64,000 bases of DNA from Penaeus vannamei. Its lineage: Eukaryota; Arthropoda; Malacostraca; Decapoda; Penaeidae. Positions 12,056 to 24,325 of this stretch are shown piece after piece. A program made the position numbers and the translations under genes. The DNA is taken from contig NC_091550.1 in NCBI RefSeq assembly GCF_042767895.1, forward strand, positions 28,484,916-28,548,915, written 5' to 3'. How positions within the stretch are numbered: position 1 is the stretch's first letter; each line of letters begins with the position of its first letter. A model generated the notes under the pieces. That model did not search any database. It was not told the DNA's origin and saw only the letters and a program-made list of their open reading frames with translations.

Positions 12056-12555
12056 NNNNNNNNNNNNNNNNNNNNNNNNNNNNNNNNNNNNNNNNNNNNN
12101 NNNNNNNNNNNNNNNNNNNNNNNNNNNNNNNNNNNNNNNNNNNNNNNNNNNNNNNNNNNNNNNNNNNNNNNNNNNNNNNNNNNNNNNNNNNNNNNNNNNN
12201 NNNNNNNNNNNNNNNNNNNNNNNNNNNNNNNNNNNNNNNNNNNNNNNNNNNNNNNNNNNNNNNNNNNNNNNNNNNNNNNNNNNNNNNNNNNNNNNNNNNN
12301 NNNNNNNNNNNNNNNNNNNNNNNNNNNNNNNNNNNNNNNNNNNNNNNNNNNNNNNNNNNNNNNNNNNNNNNNNNNNNNNNNNNNNNNNNNNNNNNNNNNN
12401 NNNNNNNNNNNNNNNNNNNNNNNNNNNNNNNNNNNNNNNNNNNNNNNNNNNNNNNNNNNNNNNNNNNNNNNNNNNNNNNNNNNNNNNNNNNNNNNNNNNN
12501 NNNNNNNNNNNNNNNNNNNNNNNNNNNNNNNNNNNNNNNNNNNNNNNNNNNNNNN
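12056..12555. other. Assembly gap (500 N)
   Basis: Exactly 500 N, which usually denotes a gap of unknown size. The sequence resumes next to a GA/GT microsatellite, a common cause of assembly failure. Confidence 0.99.
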
Positions 12556-12579
12556 ACTATGGTGACGATGATGACTGGG

Positions 12580-12592
12580 GAGAGAGAGAGTA

Positions 12593-12630
<38 letters not shown>

Positions 12631-12677
12631 GGGGAGGGAGAGAAAAAGAGAGAGAGAGAGAGGGGGAGTGTGTGTGT

Positions 12678-12742
<65 letters not shown>
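12580..12742. repeat. Compound (GA)n-(GT)n microsatellite
   Basis: Purine-rich (GA)n with GGG interruptions occupies 12580-12667, followed by (GT)n to 12742. Confidence 0.97.
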
Positions 12743-12743
<1 letters not shown>

Positions 12744-15135
12744 AACGTGCGTCTTGTTTATTCGTATTTCATATGAATATCAACTTCAGTATTTTTATGT
12801 ATTAAGTGTTATATTCGTTTTCTAGTGCGAACGACTTCACACACAGGTCGAATCAGGTCAGGTCCTGTCAGACGATGTCGAGACCTCACATTTTTAATGA
12901 CCTGTATTAGCCTCGATTTTTTTCTTTTCACATTTAAGCTTATTTATACGTGTATAATATTGTGATTTAATCATTATCCCGTTATCGACGTATTTACGAT
13001 AGTGATGTATTTACTTCCGGTTTGCATGAATATATTGGAAACTAATAATACTAGCATAATTCGTCGAATTAAATCGTATGATTTTGTTATTTTTATAGTA
13101 TATTTGTGCATATTCTGAAGTATGTTTCGCCTTAATTATTCTTCTTTATAGATATATTTTTTCTTTAATTATTCATGTATGGTAAATTCTTTGATTCATT
13201 AATTTCTAGATTATTGTGTACTTGTTTTTTCACATTATTTAATTTTACATATACTAGCTATTGCTATTTTTTAGCGAATGTTCGGATAACGACCTCATTT
13301 GACCTTACTCAGGTAGAAGGTACTTATAGCCATCTGACTCGACCCAAAAATACATTCAAGCTATTTGTATTTATGTCTTATTCATTCAATGATCTCTGTG
13401 TTAGAGATTAATTATATTATACAGCTACTACGATTTCATATTGTTAGTGATTTTCGTTTATCTTAATCGCGAACCTCACCTCATCATTATTACATGGTCC
13501 TTGGTGACGACCCACAGCTGGGTATGGACATGTAATTAGGTTTAGGTGATTAATGTTAAGTTGTTCTAGTGCCACGCCGCACACTTATCGCCCAGGCGAT
13601 CTCAGCGCCACGTGCCTTCTTATCACTCTACGTGAGATTATCGCTGGTAATCTCCAAGAAGATGGGTACCCAATTGCGTTCTGCGTATAAGCTGGATGAT
13701 GTGTCCCTTCTACGGTTGGGTCATCACGTCATCACCTTCCTCAGGGAATTTATTTTAAGTATCATTTACAACCACGAGGGTTGTCATTCAGCTGTCAGTT
13801 GTCTCAGGGAAGCAGACCCAAACCAGTCACCGTTTCACTCATTTTACCTACTACGTTTCATTGTTATTAGTGTGAATGTTTTTTTTCGTGCAGTCAGATC
13901 GGTGATTGTTTTCATTGCGTGCAATCCATATTGCCACCCCCGTCTACATACCTGACCCCCCCATCCTCACCCATACCTCTTTTACCTTAGCCTCCCGCCC
14001 GCCCACTCCTCCTCCCCTTCGCTTATTTCTTCCAACTTCCACGCCATCCTATTCCCTTTTTACTGACTCACCTTACTTACTAATGACTAAAAAACTAATG
14101 AATATCAGCATTCTATTTTCTACTCATGCGCTATACTCTGACTCACTCATTTCAAAACCCTCACCCATTAACTCAACTCGTCTACGCACTCACACAGCCA
14201 CATGCGCACATCGTCCCGCAGAAAACCATGAAATTGCACAAGAATTACATGCGTACTGTTTCCGGAAGATAACCGACTTGCGCCAATCGTGTATTCTTGT
14301 CTTGCATTACGTTTTATCGTGCAAATGTTGTCGAGAAAGTATATTTTGATGTAATGAGTCGCTCCCGAAGTATGAGGACTGCATTACCTGTTTTCATTAT
14401 TGCTTTACCTCGAATTGCTGTTGGTGACGTGTGATAGACAACTTCCTTGAAATGAGATACATTTTGCTATTAGTCAGACGTATAGCGTATGCACTATTGC
14501 ACTGCACACACCTGAAATCTGCATTCTTGCATTTTTTCTTTTTTCCAAGGAAGTTCGTCGTTCAAGACAAGTCCTTGCGGACTGCGACACCATTTGCTTC
14601 CTGGTAGTTCTGCACAATGCATATCTCTCGTAGATTTTCATCTCCTACTATCTGAGACAATTGCAACTCAAGCAAGTCCTTGCAGACTACTGCAATTGTC
14701 TCCCTAAGCATGTTCCTCTGTCTATCCTTGGACAGTGAATTATTGAAAAAATAAATAAACATTGAAAAATCATGAAAATAATTGACTTAACACTCATTGC
14801 AATGTGATATATTTTGATTACATGTTACGGCCCTTGCTATCACACAACCTCCCCCCCCCCTGTTTGCCCTCCTGTCTCTGCCTCTGGTGTGCTTTTTTCA
14901 GAGAAAGCCAGCTCCATCCCGTCGGGGGCGACGGTTAGTAGCGTATGCCGAGCGATCTGAGGAACAAGGGTTACCTTTCCGCGTCTCCACTGCTAGGGAC
15001 CCGCGACCAGCGCTCGAAACCTACAGGACAGTTGACCCAGCACACTTGACCAGGGCCCACGGCCCTGACCAGACCTCCACCCTGGGGGTCTCTCCCCACG
15101 CGCGCCCCGCTCGATGTCACTTTCGAGGTATTGTC
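12743..15135. other. 2.4 kb without a recognised gene
   Basis: 12743-13500 is AT-rich and unassigned. 13500-14350 has higher GC and open frames that match nothing I recognise; it may be a relic of an LTR element. 14560-14760 contains two related copies of CAAGTCCTTGCRGACT about 90 bases apart. 14887-15135 is a GC-rich block, also unidentified, directly beyond the broken end of the CR1-like RT. Confidence 0.45.
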
Positions 15136-15385
15136 ATAAGACGTCTATTATCCTTTTCTGTATTTTCGCATCATCTGCAAACATATTCAGATGAGTACCT
15201 GGGCTTATATTTGACCCTAAGCCATTAATGAAAATCGTAAACATACTCGGTGCCGGTTCTACCTCGCTCCTCGTAATTGCCTATCATCACCGGCGCAGGC
15301 TCGTTTGACGTACTTGCCTAACCTCACTCGGTACCAGTGCACCTCGCTAAAGGCTTCTCAACATTGGTAACACCGGAGTGACGAC

Positions 15386-16330
15386 ATGAGTACCGACGCA
15401 GCTACCCTTTTCACTGAAGTGAATGCCGCCTCCATCCGCCTTCCACCCTTCTCTCCACTGAAGCCCTCACATGGTTTCGGCGAGCCGAAACCCAGTTCAG
15501 GCTCAAGAATATAGTGAAGGCGACCACCAAAGCAGACCACGTCGTGGCCGTTTTACCCGAGGAAGTTTCCCACCGGAGAGCCCCCTGGTTAGACAGCCAG
15601 CCAGACGACATTGACTACAACATCCTGAAACAGGAGCTGTTGAAGGAGTTTTCATATTCTCTATCTGAAAGGGTGCGTCAGATCCTGAACGACCCCAACA
15701 CGCCACTTGGGGATCGTACTCCTAAAGAAAGTCTGGCAGGAAATCAACACCCCATACCGCCTTCCCACCAAAGATGCAGAAGGAAAGTTCTACGAAGTGG
15801 CAACATCAGGGAGAAGCTCCATGACTCGAACGAGACGATCACTGAAGTCCTCGCCAGAGCCAACGCACTAATGGAAGCTCATCGCCAAACCCGCCCTCAA
15901 TCAGCAGCTCCCGTTTTCCCGTCGGCCAGTACCGATATCAACGCAGCAACTCCCCGAGGGTTCAACACCGACTGGAGGCCTTTCACCCCATTCCTTGCTG
16001 CAGACGGCATCCGCTCCTACCACAAGCGGTTCGGCAGTGCAGCCTATAATTGTCTGGATGGATGCACGTGGACACCTCAGGGACATTAAAAAAAACGCGG
16101 AAGGTGGCCATTAAACATCGCGGCCACAACCGATCAACGTAGCAACTGCCCGAGGGACCAACACCAACTGGAGGCCTTTCGCCCAATACCTTGCCGCAGA
16201 CGGCATCTGCTCGTACCACAAGCAGTTCGGTAACGCAGCCTACCATTGCCTCAACGGATGTAGGTGTAAGCCTAGAAGACATCCAAAACAACATGGAAGG
16301 TGGCCACTTCGCAACACGGCTACTATACTG
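15386..16330 (+). pseudogene. Gypsy-type gag, frameshifted, zinc-knuckle segment duplicated
   Basis: Starts at ATG 15386 (MSTDAATLFTEVNAASIRLP), shifts near 15455, and continues with the capsid-like part: ALTWFRRAETQFRLKNI, TTKADHVVAVLPEEV, WLDSQPDDIDYNILKQELL, REKLHDSN and EVLARANALMEAHRQ. This is the usual gag of arthropod Gypsy elements. A segment with SYHKRFGSAAYNCLDGC (about 15936-16127) is followed by a second, ~80% similar copy at about 16133-16325 with SYHKQFGNAAYHCLNGC. A stop near 16087 separates the two. Several frames are needed to read the whole, so it is not functional. Confidence 0.8.
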
Positions 16331-16788
16331 AACAACGCAGTCAACCGCCCCCAACGCCCAGCTCTGCCTCACTACAGACGCCAGCCAAGTTCCAGCAGGA
16401 GCTGCCGTAGAGTAAGAAATCCATGGCAGACGACAGCCCCTGGCATCCAACAAACTATCCCTTGCAGTACACCTGGCCATTACCAACCTTTGCTGTGCAA
16501 AAGTCACCCTCTGCAACGCCAGCAAGACCAGCCCCACGTCGTGCCCAGAGAATTCCTCCCCAACAACGGCCCGAGCAACACTCAGCTAGAGGACCTCCGC
16601 CAGGTAGCCCGGCAATTCGCTGCCAGCAGACCTATCCGTCGCTCTCATCACCCACCCTATACCTCAGCAGGATGGCCATGTTCGTCTTTTCACCATGATG
16701 TCGCCACCTACACAAGATCCGGATGCCATTCTCGCCCGCGCAGGATCCTCGCTCTGAAGTCCTTTCTTCTTCGATAGGGGGGAGACAT
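16331..16788 (+). other. Internal region of the LTR element: residual pol tail and polypurine tract
   Basis: No protease, RT or integrase motif is visible. Near 16715 a short TRSG-like tail and a stop precede the purine-rich tract at 16775-16786, which marks the 3' LTR border. Confidence 0.6.
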
Positions 16789-17199
16789 TGTGGCGGACCC
16801 CACAATCACCTCGGCACCGGTGCTGCTTCGCTCTCCGTAATTGCCTGTCTTCACCGGCGCAGCCTCGTTCGCCATACTTGCCTAACCTCACTTGGTACCG
16901 GTGCACCTCGCTAAAGGCCTCTCAACAGAGGTACTCCGCTGGTTACTCGTCGCCATGTCGAGTGCTTATCAAATGCCTTTTTGAAGTATAACTACACAGT
17001 CCACCCGGCCGTCTCTTTCTTGAAATATTTCAAAACACAGAGGGAGATTTGCTACCAAATTGCTCAGTTGTTATCATTTCGTGTTTTCAAGTATCCATTG
17101 TTTCCTGATTATCTTTTCTAATAGCTTTAATCTAGAGGGTTTTGCTTATCGCCGCTCTTATATAAGATAAGATTCAGTTTTAATTCCATTTGTTACAAT

Positions 17200-17365
17200 G
17201 GATATTCTTTGCTGTGACTTACTGTAAGTCTGTTTTATTTTGCCCAAATCTTCCCCTGTGTGCAAAGAAATGGCCGGGGATACCACTCACTGGCCGGGCG
17301 TGGGATTGAACGCAAGTCCGCAAGATTGCTAGACCAGACCTTACCACTGCGCCAGCACAGCAAGG
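17200..17365 (-). mobile_element. tRNA-derived SINE
   Basis: The minus strand carries an A box (TGGCGCAGTGGTAAGG, 17339-17354) and a B box (GTTCAATCC, 17303-17311) at tRNA-like spacing, followed by CACGCCCGGCCAGTGAGTGG and CCATTTCTTTGCACAC. This is the architecture of a tRNA-head SINE with an unrelated body. It lies between two recognisable parts of the CR1-like ORF2. It is not a functional tRNA gene because no 3' acceptor half follows the B box. Confidence 0.75.
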
Positions 17366-17841
17366 GTTTAACGTTAACGAATTCCCAAGCTTTGGTAGTT
17401 TTGGAATGTTAACATGTATATAATTATTCTATACATTCCTTACGAATACTGAAATCTCATCTCTGCTTTAGTCTTGTTATTCCCTTTCAATTTTTTTTTC
17501 ATTCTTATGGAGGAATATTTTCGATTTTCTTCTTAACGTTTGTACGGTTATTTGCCATTTCAAAGTATGGGTCCTGAACAAACACTGACGGTTCTCGTCA
17601 AGGATGTCACACGTTTCCTCCTCCTTAGTGTACATAATGTTATTGTCTTTGATGGCGCATATTGTATCTCTACTTATTTCCACCATTTATGTAGTTAAAG
17701 AGGAGCTTTGGTTGATTTGTATAATTATTGATCATATCTTTTTTAAAGTCCAATTTCGTCTCCCTCTTGGTTTGGGTATTCTCATTTCTTCCTACTTTAT
17801 ACCTTTCATACACTTTTGTCTATTGCTTCAGTTTTGAATCT

Positions 17842-18091
<250 letters not shown>

Positions 18092-18864
18092 AATGTTCTC
18101 ATCGTTCAGGAGCGTTTCCCTGTTTATGCCACCAAAGAAATCATAATTATCTGTAGTAAAATTACTTAGCCTGTCTTTCCTTTCTTACGACGTGTTTTTC
18201 CTGTAGAAGACAGTATTTTCGTTTAATTACTACGTCATCACTTTTTCCTAGAGGAGGCCAGTCCTCTATATCCTTAATATCATCTTTATGCTATGTAAAT
18301 AATAGGTCAAACATAGACGACTAGTCCTCTTACCCTGGCATGATCTGTTACATTTTTAAAAAGGCAATACTTATTTATGACCAAGTTATTTAGCATTCCG
18401 CGAATGTGGCTGCGCTCTGAGATCGACTTTCCCAGTCAATTTTGCCATTAAAATTCCCTTGTTAAAATAATTTTTGTTGCGGCTTTCCGAAAGTTGTAGC
18501 ACTTTTTCCGGGCTCTTATCTTTAATTGTTTTTTGGTAACTTTCTTGTGATTACACCGATGTATGGGGTGGCAGGTACGCTGTGGTTATTATGTTTACTT
18601 CAGTTGCCTTTAGTTCCACTATGGGGTCTTGCTGAATCTCAAACTCCTTTATAACCATTCCTTTCCTTGTTAATATTGCTACCCTCCTCCATTTCTATTT
18701 GCCCTGTTTTTCTCCAAATTCTATAATCAATGATGCATATTGCATGTGGTTCATTGATATCCGTTATTGAATTTAGTTCTAGCAACTTCGAAGATAATCC
18801 ATATGTATTAGGAGAAACTATTTCAAAATAATTTATCAATATTCCCATTTAGAGCAGCATCCAA

Positions 18865-19835
18865 GTGAGATTTGGTCAAACGAACTTGCCCCTGGGGACC
18901 CCAAAAGGGGGAAAAACTAGATCAAACATAGAGAGGTACCACACAATGTATTTCAGGGTAATTTCCATATCATATTGGGTAAAAAATGGTTCATGCCAGA
19001 CATAATCTCTGCTGCATTAGGCGTGCCAGATGCCCAAAAAGGGCCTAAAAATTTGGGCTAGATCAAACATTATTAGTACCAACTGAAATAAAGTTTATAT
19101 ACTTCAATACATCTGAGAGTACGGAATGGACAATGTCAGAAATTACCTGCTGCATTATGCCCACCAGACACGCTCAAAAGTGACCCATCCCCTCTGCTCT
19201 GGCAAAATTGATGTAGATAAAACATGAAATACACTGAATGAAACTACTTTTGAATGAAAGGTAACACTCCACCAATTACAAAGTGACCCTTGCCAGACAT
19301 ACGGCCAGCTGCATTAGGCCTGCCAGACGCCCTAAAAGGGCCTAAAAATTTGGGCTGGATCAAACACTATTAGTACCACCTGAAATAAAGTTTATATACT
19401 TTAACATAAATGAGAGAGTACAGAATGGGCAATGCCAGACAAATTACCTGCTGCATAATGCACGCCAGACACGCCCAAAAGTTGACCCCATGCAGTGTTC
19501 TGGCAAATTTGATGTAGATAAAAAATGAAAGGTATTGAATGAAACTACTATTAAATGAAAGGTAACATTCCCCCAAGTACAAAGTGACCCTTGCCAGACA
19601 TACTGCCAGCTACATTAGGCCCACCAGACACCCAAAAAGGGCCTAAAAATTTCGGCTGCATCAAACATTATTGGTACCACTTGAAACAAAGTTAATATAC
19701 TTCGAACCATATCAGAGAGTACAAAATGGTCAATACCAGACAAATTATCTGCTGCATTAAGGCTGCTAGACACACCCAAAGGTTGGCCCCACCCAGTGCT
19801 GATAAAAAATTATTCGTTTAGTACCACTTGGAACA
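18865..19835 (+). repeat. ~300-bp tandem repeat array (about 3 units)
   Basis: The marker GGGCCTAAAAATTTGGGCT recurs near 19040, 19340 and 19640, a period of about 300 bp. Each unit also holds a GCATTAGGC..GCCAGA block, a TTTATATACTT block and a GATGTAGATAAAA block. Units differ by about 15-20%. The same unit occurs in inverted orientation at 22050-22590. Confidence 0.9.
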
Positions 19836-20440
19836 ACGTTTAGGGTCTAACGATGGAATTCTTAAAGGTCGTTTAGCAAAGACAGCGTTTGAAAATAAAT
19901 AGTCTTTGCCTATTTACAGATCTGAAGTAATTAAATATAGGCCCTGAAACTGATGTATCAGAACTTGCAACTCCTAATCACCCTTTATGAATTCAACCCT
20001 TTATGTCTAAACCACTGATGTTTTACAGATAAGGTAAGATGTAGGCCTATTAATTGTCACTACCACTATTTCCTCAGGAAGTAGTTCTCCCCACGTTCAC
20101 ACAACTTCATAACATTTGCATGATAAGACACTGCAGTTTGTATATCTCAGGTGATGATGGAGGTCAATCTCTGCATGCATATTTCTCTCTCTCTCTCTCT
20201 CTCTCTCTAAACTATATATAGTAGTTTCGGCTTTAACTGTTGGTCTGCAGGAACAACAGACCCAGGTTAACCCAAAGTGGGTCCAGTAAATAAAATTGCT
20301 TAGAACTTGTGAAATAAATTGCTTTGGGGGCATTGTATATGCAGAGTTTTCAGACCCTTGGGACACGAGATAATCATCATTTGAGGAAATACATTCTTGT
20401 GCACAAATGGAATGTAGTTGATCCGTTTCTAGTCGATGGT
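19836..20440. other. Unassigned spacer
   Basis: Contains a (TC)n tract at 20184-20208; no gene or repeat family recognised. Confidence 0.5.
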
Positions 20441-22050
20441 TGCTGGTTCAGGATTAGAGCAGAATAAAAGTGTTAGACATCAAAGGTCATATACCATTAT
20501 GGTAAAGGATTGTGGCAAAAAGGGTAAAAGTGAGTTAACGCTTAGGATAAAATGTGTTAGATATTACTGGTTATAGAGCATTGTAGGGTAACATGGTAGT
20601 GAATAGGGTAAAGGGGGAGTAAATGAAGTAAAGCAGAGGTCAGTAAAAGAGAAAAGGGTTAAGGGCATAGGGCAACTTTATTAAATGGAGAGTATCTGTG
20701 GCTGAGGAAGGATGAGGAATATTGTTTAAGGATAACTGACAAAAAGCCATTATAAAACAATCAATGGGTAATACAGATAGAGAAGGCTGTTGGAAACGTA
20801 GGAGAGGAATCCAGGGAATGAGATAAGGAGACTAGGGAAGTTGGGAACATACCAGGGAGAATGTCAAGAGGGGAAGGATCCAGAAAAGGACACGCGACAG
20901 AAGGGATTCACTAGAGCATCCTGATGGGAGTGGTAAGGTTAATGGGGAATGAAAAGGGTATGGTGCACATGAAAAAGGAGAGGATGGGGTGTGTTGGAAG
21001 AGAGTGGAAGTAGCGAGGTAGGGGGAACTTGAGGAGGAGGATTATGGATATTGGCAAATACTTTGAATATAGAGGAAATAGAAATAGAGGGATTGGAGGG
21101 GGGCGGGTGAGGGAACAGAGCATTCTCTTGGGTCATGTTTAGGAAGTTTTGGATGTCTTCAAGAGTTTCTGGAGGAGAGTTGGGTGGGGAGATCTGAGAG
21201 ACAAAGGTTCTCTTGTAATGAGAAGAGGTGATAGATGTCTGAGGATTATAGGTAGAAGAGGGTGAAGGAGAGGATGTGGTAGAAGATAGAGTGGAATGTT
21301 AGGGTAGCCTGGTGCAACAGATAACGTGGGAATAATCAGGGAAGTGGGAAACATTGGAATATCTGGGTTTAGACTGGAAAAGGAATTCGACCGGGAGAGA
21401 GCGATAATAGAGGTAGGATGATTTGGGATAGAGGGAAGAGATACTGGGGGAGATGTTGAGACATCTTGAGAAGATGGAGGGGAGCAGAGCTAAGGACAGT
21501 TTTAGAATAGGTAGAGACAGACAAATCCTGTTGTGCTCCCTGTCTGGCCGCATGTAAAGTGACGACTAGTATGAATCTGAGAACTGCTACCTCAGTTTGT
21601 AGGCAGGGCAGCTCCTATAAGATACATTATGGGAGCCACTACAATTTGCAGAAGTACAAAACCAGAGCAATTTGAAAGGTCATGACCTGGCTGGGCACAT
21701 AGAGGGCCGTGGAGTGACAGTGTTTGGCTGGGTGGCAAAGACGCCAACATTTCTGATATTGCTCTTGTCTGGTTCTCGGGATCTGCTGAACCCAGCAACC
21801 TATTTGAGGATGAAGAACTAGCAAGTCAAAAGGTTGAGAATCACACTGAATATAAGATGCTGATGATTCCGGATCTGAGATAGAATGGAGCGATGACTCT
21901 GGAAGTACAGATGATTTATAACTTGTAATATTCTGGAGGTTTTGGCAGCTGTCAGTTGAACTGAATGTGTGATGAAACCAATGATTTTGCCAACATCTAG
22001 TGTCTGATTAGTAAAAATATACATTGCATTAAGTGTCTTACTAACCTGAC
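20441..22050 (-). pseudogene. ORF1/gag-like relic of a non-LTR element (copy 2)
   Basis: The minus strand contains the first zinc knuckle (QKCWRLCHPAKHC near 21760), a second one (PLCAQPGHDLSNC near 21690), then Pro/Ser-rich sequence with KRTFVSQ, ETLEDIQNFLNMTQ and FKVFANIHNPPPQVP. These align, in the same order, with the better preserved copy at 48.7-51.5 kb. Several frameshifts separate the blocks. The similarity continues through the region after the ORF to about 20460, and no endonuclease or RT follows in either copy. Confidence 0.8.
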
Positions 22051-22592
22051 ACATGACAAAACAGCTGGGTGTCTAATGCGCCAGGCAGTATGTACCTTTC
22101 ATTGGAAAGTAGTATTATTCAGCAGTTTTATTCAGTACCTTTTATGTTTTATCTACATGAGTTATCCAAGAGCAGAGAGGGGGGAGGGTCACTTTTGGGC
22201 ATTTGTCATTTGTGGGTAATTTGTCTGGTATAAACCATACGTATATTAACTTTGTTTCAAGTGGTACCAATAATGTTTGATTAAAAAAATTTAGGCCCTT
22301 TTGGGTGTCTGGTGGGCCTAATGTACCTGGCAGTATGTCTGGCAGGGGTCGCTTTGTACTTGGTGGAGTGTTACCTTTCATTCAAAGGTAGTTTCATTCA
22401 GTACCTTTCATGTTTCATCTACATCAATTTTGCCAGAGCTGAGGGGTTAGGTCACTTTTGGGCGTGTCTGGCGGGCATAGTGCAACAGGTTATTTGTCTG
22501 GCATTGTCCATTCTGTACTCTTTCAGATGTGTTGAAGTATTTAAACTTTTTTTCAGTTGGTACCAATAATGTTTGATCCAGCCCAAATTCAC
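22051..22592 (-). repeat. Inverted copies of the ~300-bp tandem repeat (about 1.8 units)
   Basis: Reverse complement of the 18865-19835 unit: GTTTGATTAAAAAAATTTAG, CCTTTTGGGTGTCTGG and TACCTTTCATTCAAAGGTAG recur here in opposite orientation. Together the two arrays bracket the ORF1-like relic. Confidence 0.9.
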
Positions 22593-22994
22593 TTATCCCC
22601 CCAGATAAACCTCATTGGCAGTGTTAGATATAAACGGAAATGCTGGGAGGTGGGCTATGGGCCCCGTCGGGAGGGCGACTGCCAGGATGCAGAATGGGAC
22701 CAGGACCTACTCGTCCCGCCTGCATTCTGGTAGTCGCCAGCCTGGAGTGAAGCTTGCGGGGGTAAGCCTTTGGGAGCTCCGCAGGTGGATGATGGGTCCC
22801 GTAGCCTGCCGCCTCGTTGTATATGGAGCAGCGTCGGCGGGGGTGGCAGAGGTGGCGTCCACCAGAGCGACTGCCCAAAAGTAAACCACAGGCGGGAAGT
22901 CAGGGTGGGGGCTTGGACGCCCGTCCTTTGCGATAGGGAACTGGGGAAGCTGAGAGTGGAGGTGGCTGCTCCATTGGAGGTGAAAAGACCTGGC

Positions 22995-24325
22995 AACGGC
23001 ATGACTAGTGTAGGCGGCTACACCTACTACTGGTCAGGCCGCAGCGATGGTCAACATCTCCAAGGAGTAGCCATGGCCATCTCCAGCAGACTCCAGCCCT
23101 TGGTAGTAGAGGTTACTCCAGTCGATTAGCATATAACGGTAATGAGACTGAAGCTAGCATTTGGCTTCATGTCTCTTATTGCTGTGTACGCTCCTACTGA
23201 TGTTTGTAAACTTGACGTGAGAGATGTTCTACGCCAAACTAGCATCTGTTTCAGACAGATGTGCCCGGCGTGATATTTGTATTGTTCTGGGTGACTTCAA
23301 TGCGGTATCTGGCTGTGATTGAGCTGGCTATGAGATGTCTGTCGGTCCCCATGGTTCAGGAACTGATACCGGTAGTGAGAATAGCCTCCTTTTCTGGGAC
23401 TCTACTAGATCCCAGAAATTGAGGATTTCTAGCTCCTGGTACCAGCGCCCAAACCCACATCGTTGGACTTGGTACCGCGATGCGGGTAACGCAGCCAAGG
23501 AGATCGACCACATACTCGTTAGCACTCATTGAAGGATCCTCCAGAACTGCAGGGTGTATAGGAGTGGCAAGTTCTGTGGTACTGACCATAGATTGGTTGT
23601 GGCTACCCTCTGGATCCATTTCAAAACTCCCCAGCGGTCCAATGATCACCCCAGGGTGTTTCACTTGGACAGGCTAAGGGAGGGGGAGTCTGCCCGGGGG
23701 TTTGCTGAAGCAGTCTCTGGTCGTTTCGCAGCGCTTGACAATTTGACGGACTCTACTTCTGTGGGACACCTTCACGCATGAAATGCTTGATGCAGCTCAA
23801 GTAACGATCGGTGAACGCCCGAGATCAAGACAGAATTTCATCTCCCAGGAGACTGGATGCCACAGCTGCCTAGTCGTGCAGGGGACCGGGACTTGCACCG
23901 TTCTCAGGTGCGCAGAACTGTGAAGAATGAACAAGGAACAGTTTATTAGGAGTCTTGCAGAGGAGGTAGAAGGTCATCTCTTAGTAAATGACCTTCGTCC
24001 TGCATACCAAGCCCTGAGAAAGCTGAACTCCAAGCCCTCTTCTCAGGGGACAGTGGTTCGCTTAGTAAGTGGTCAGATCGTCTCAGATCCTGTTGCAGTG
24101 TGGGAGCGTTGGGCTGAGTATTTTGAGCAGCTGTACTGGGTTGACCCACCAACAGTTAACTTAAATGCGGGTAGTGCCCTGAGTCCGTTGCACCCTCCCT
24201 AACTGTGTTAGGCGGGCGATCGCCAAGCTGAAGAGTGGCAAAGCAGCGGGTATTTGCGGCATCCCAGCTGAACTGTTAAAGGCTGGTGGAGAACCTATGG
24301 CCCATGGGTTGCATGCTGTCCTGGG
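22995..24325 (+). pseudogene. RTE ORF2: apurinic-type endonuclease and pre-RT region
   Basis: Endonuclease blocks in order: GGYTYYWSGRSDG near 23015, AVYAPTD near 23185, GDFNAVSGCD near 23290 and TWYRDAGNAAKEIDHILVS near 23470-23520. SGKFCGTDHRLVVA follows near 23565-23600. The Asp/Asn/His residues of the DFN, IDH and TDH motifs are present, so the active site was once intact. The linker before RT has RPAYQALRKLNSK near 24000 and VWERWAEYFEQLY near 24100. At least four stops or shifts interrupt it (for example TGA at 23319 and a stop after ILVSTH). Confidence 0.8.

Larger units (their letters stand above)
15244..16927 (+). mobile_element. Internally deleted Gypsy-type LTR retrotransposon
   Basis: Direct repeats at 15244-15363 and 16789-16927 share CGTAATTGCCT, CACCGGCGCAG and TACTTGCCTAACCTCACT, and both end CTCAACA. 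The 3' copy starts TGTGGCGGACC just after a purine run (ATAGGGGGGAGA), the expected polypurine tract. The 5' LTR lacks its first ~20 bases. TTGGTAACACCGG after the 5' LTR is at the primer-binding position. Between the LTRs only gag and a pol tail (TRSGC near 16715) remain, so protease, RT, RNase H and integrase were lost. It sits inside the RT of a minus-strand CR1-like element. Confidence 0.85.

Noticed and set aside
12039..12605. Open frames spanning the N runs (also 44407-45022)
   Set aside because: They exist only because N cannot encode a stop.
13569..14349. Host gene in the GC-richer open frames
   Set aside because: No recognisable domain, no convincing splice structure, and no similarity to any family I know.
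17300..17365. A functional tRNA gene
   Set aside because: A and B boxes are present, but the acceptor stem cannot close and the sequence continues into a SINE body.
18865..19835. CRISPR array
   Set aside because: Units are ~300 bp with diverged sequence throughout and no short identical repeats with unique spacers; the DNA is animal.
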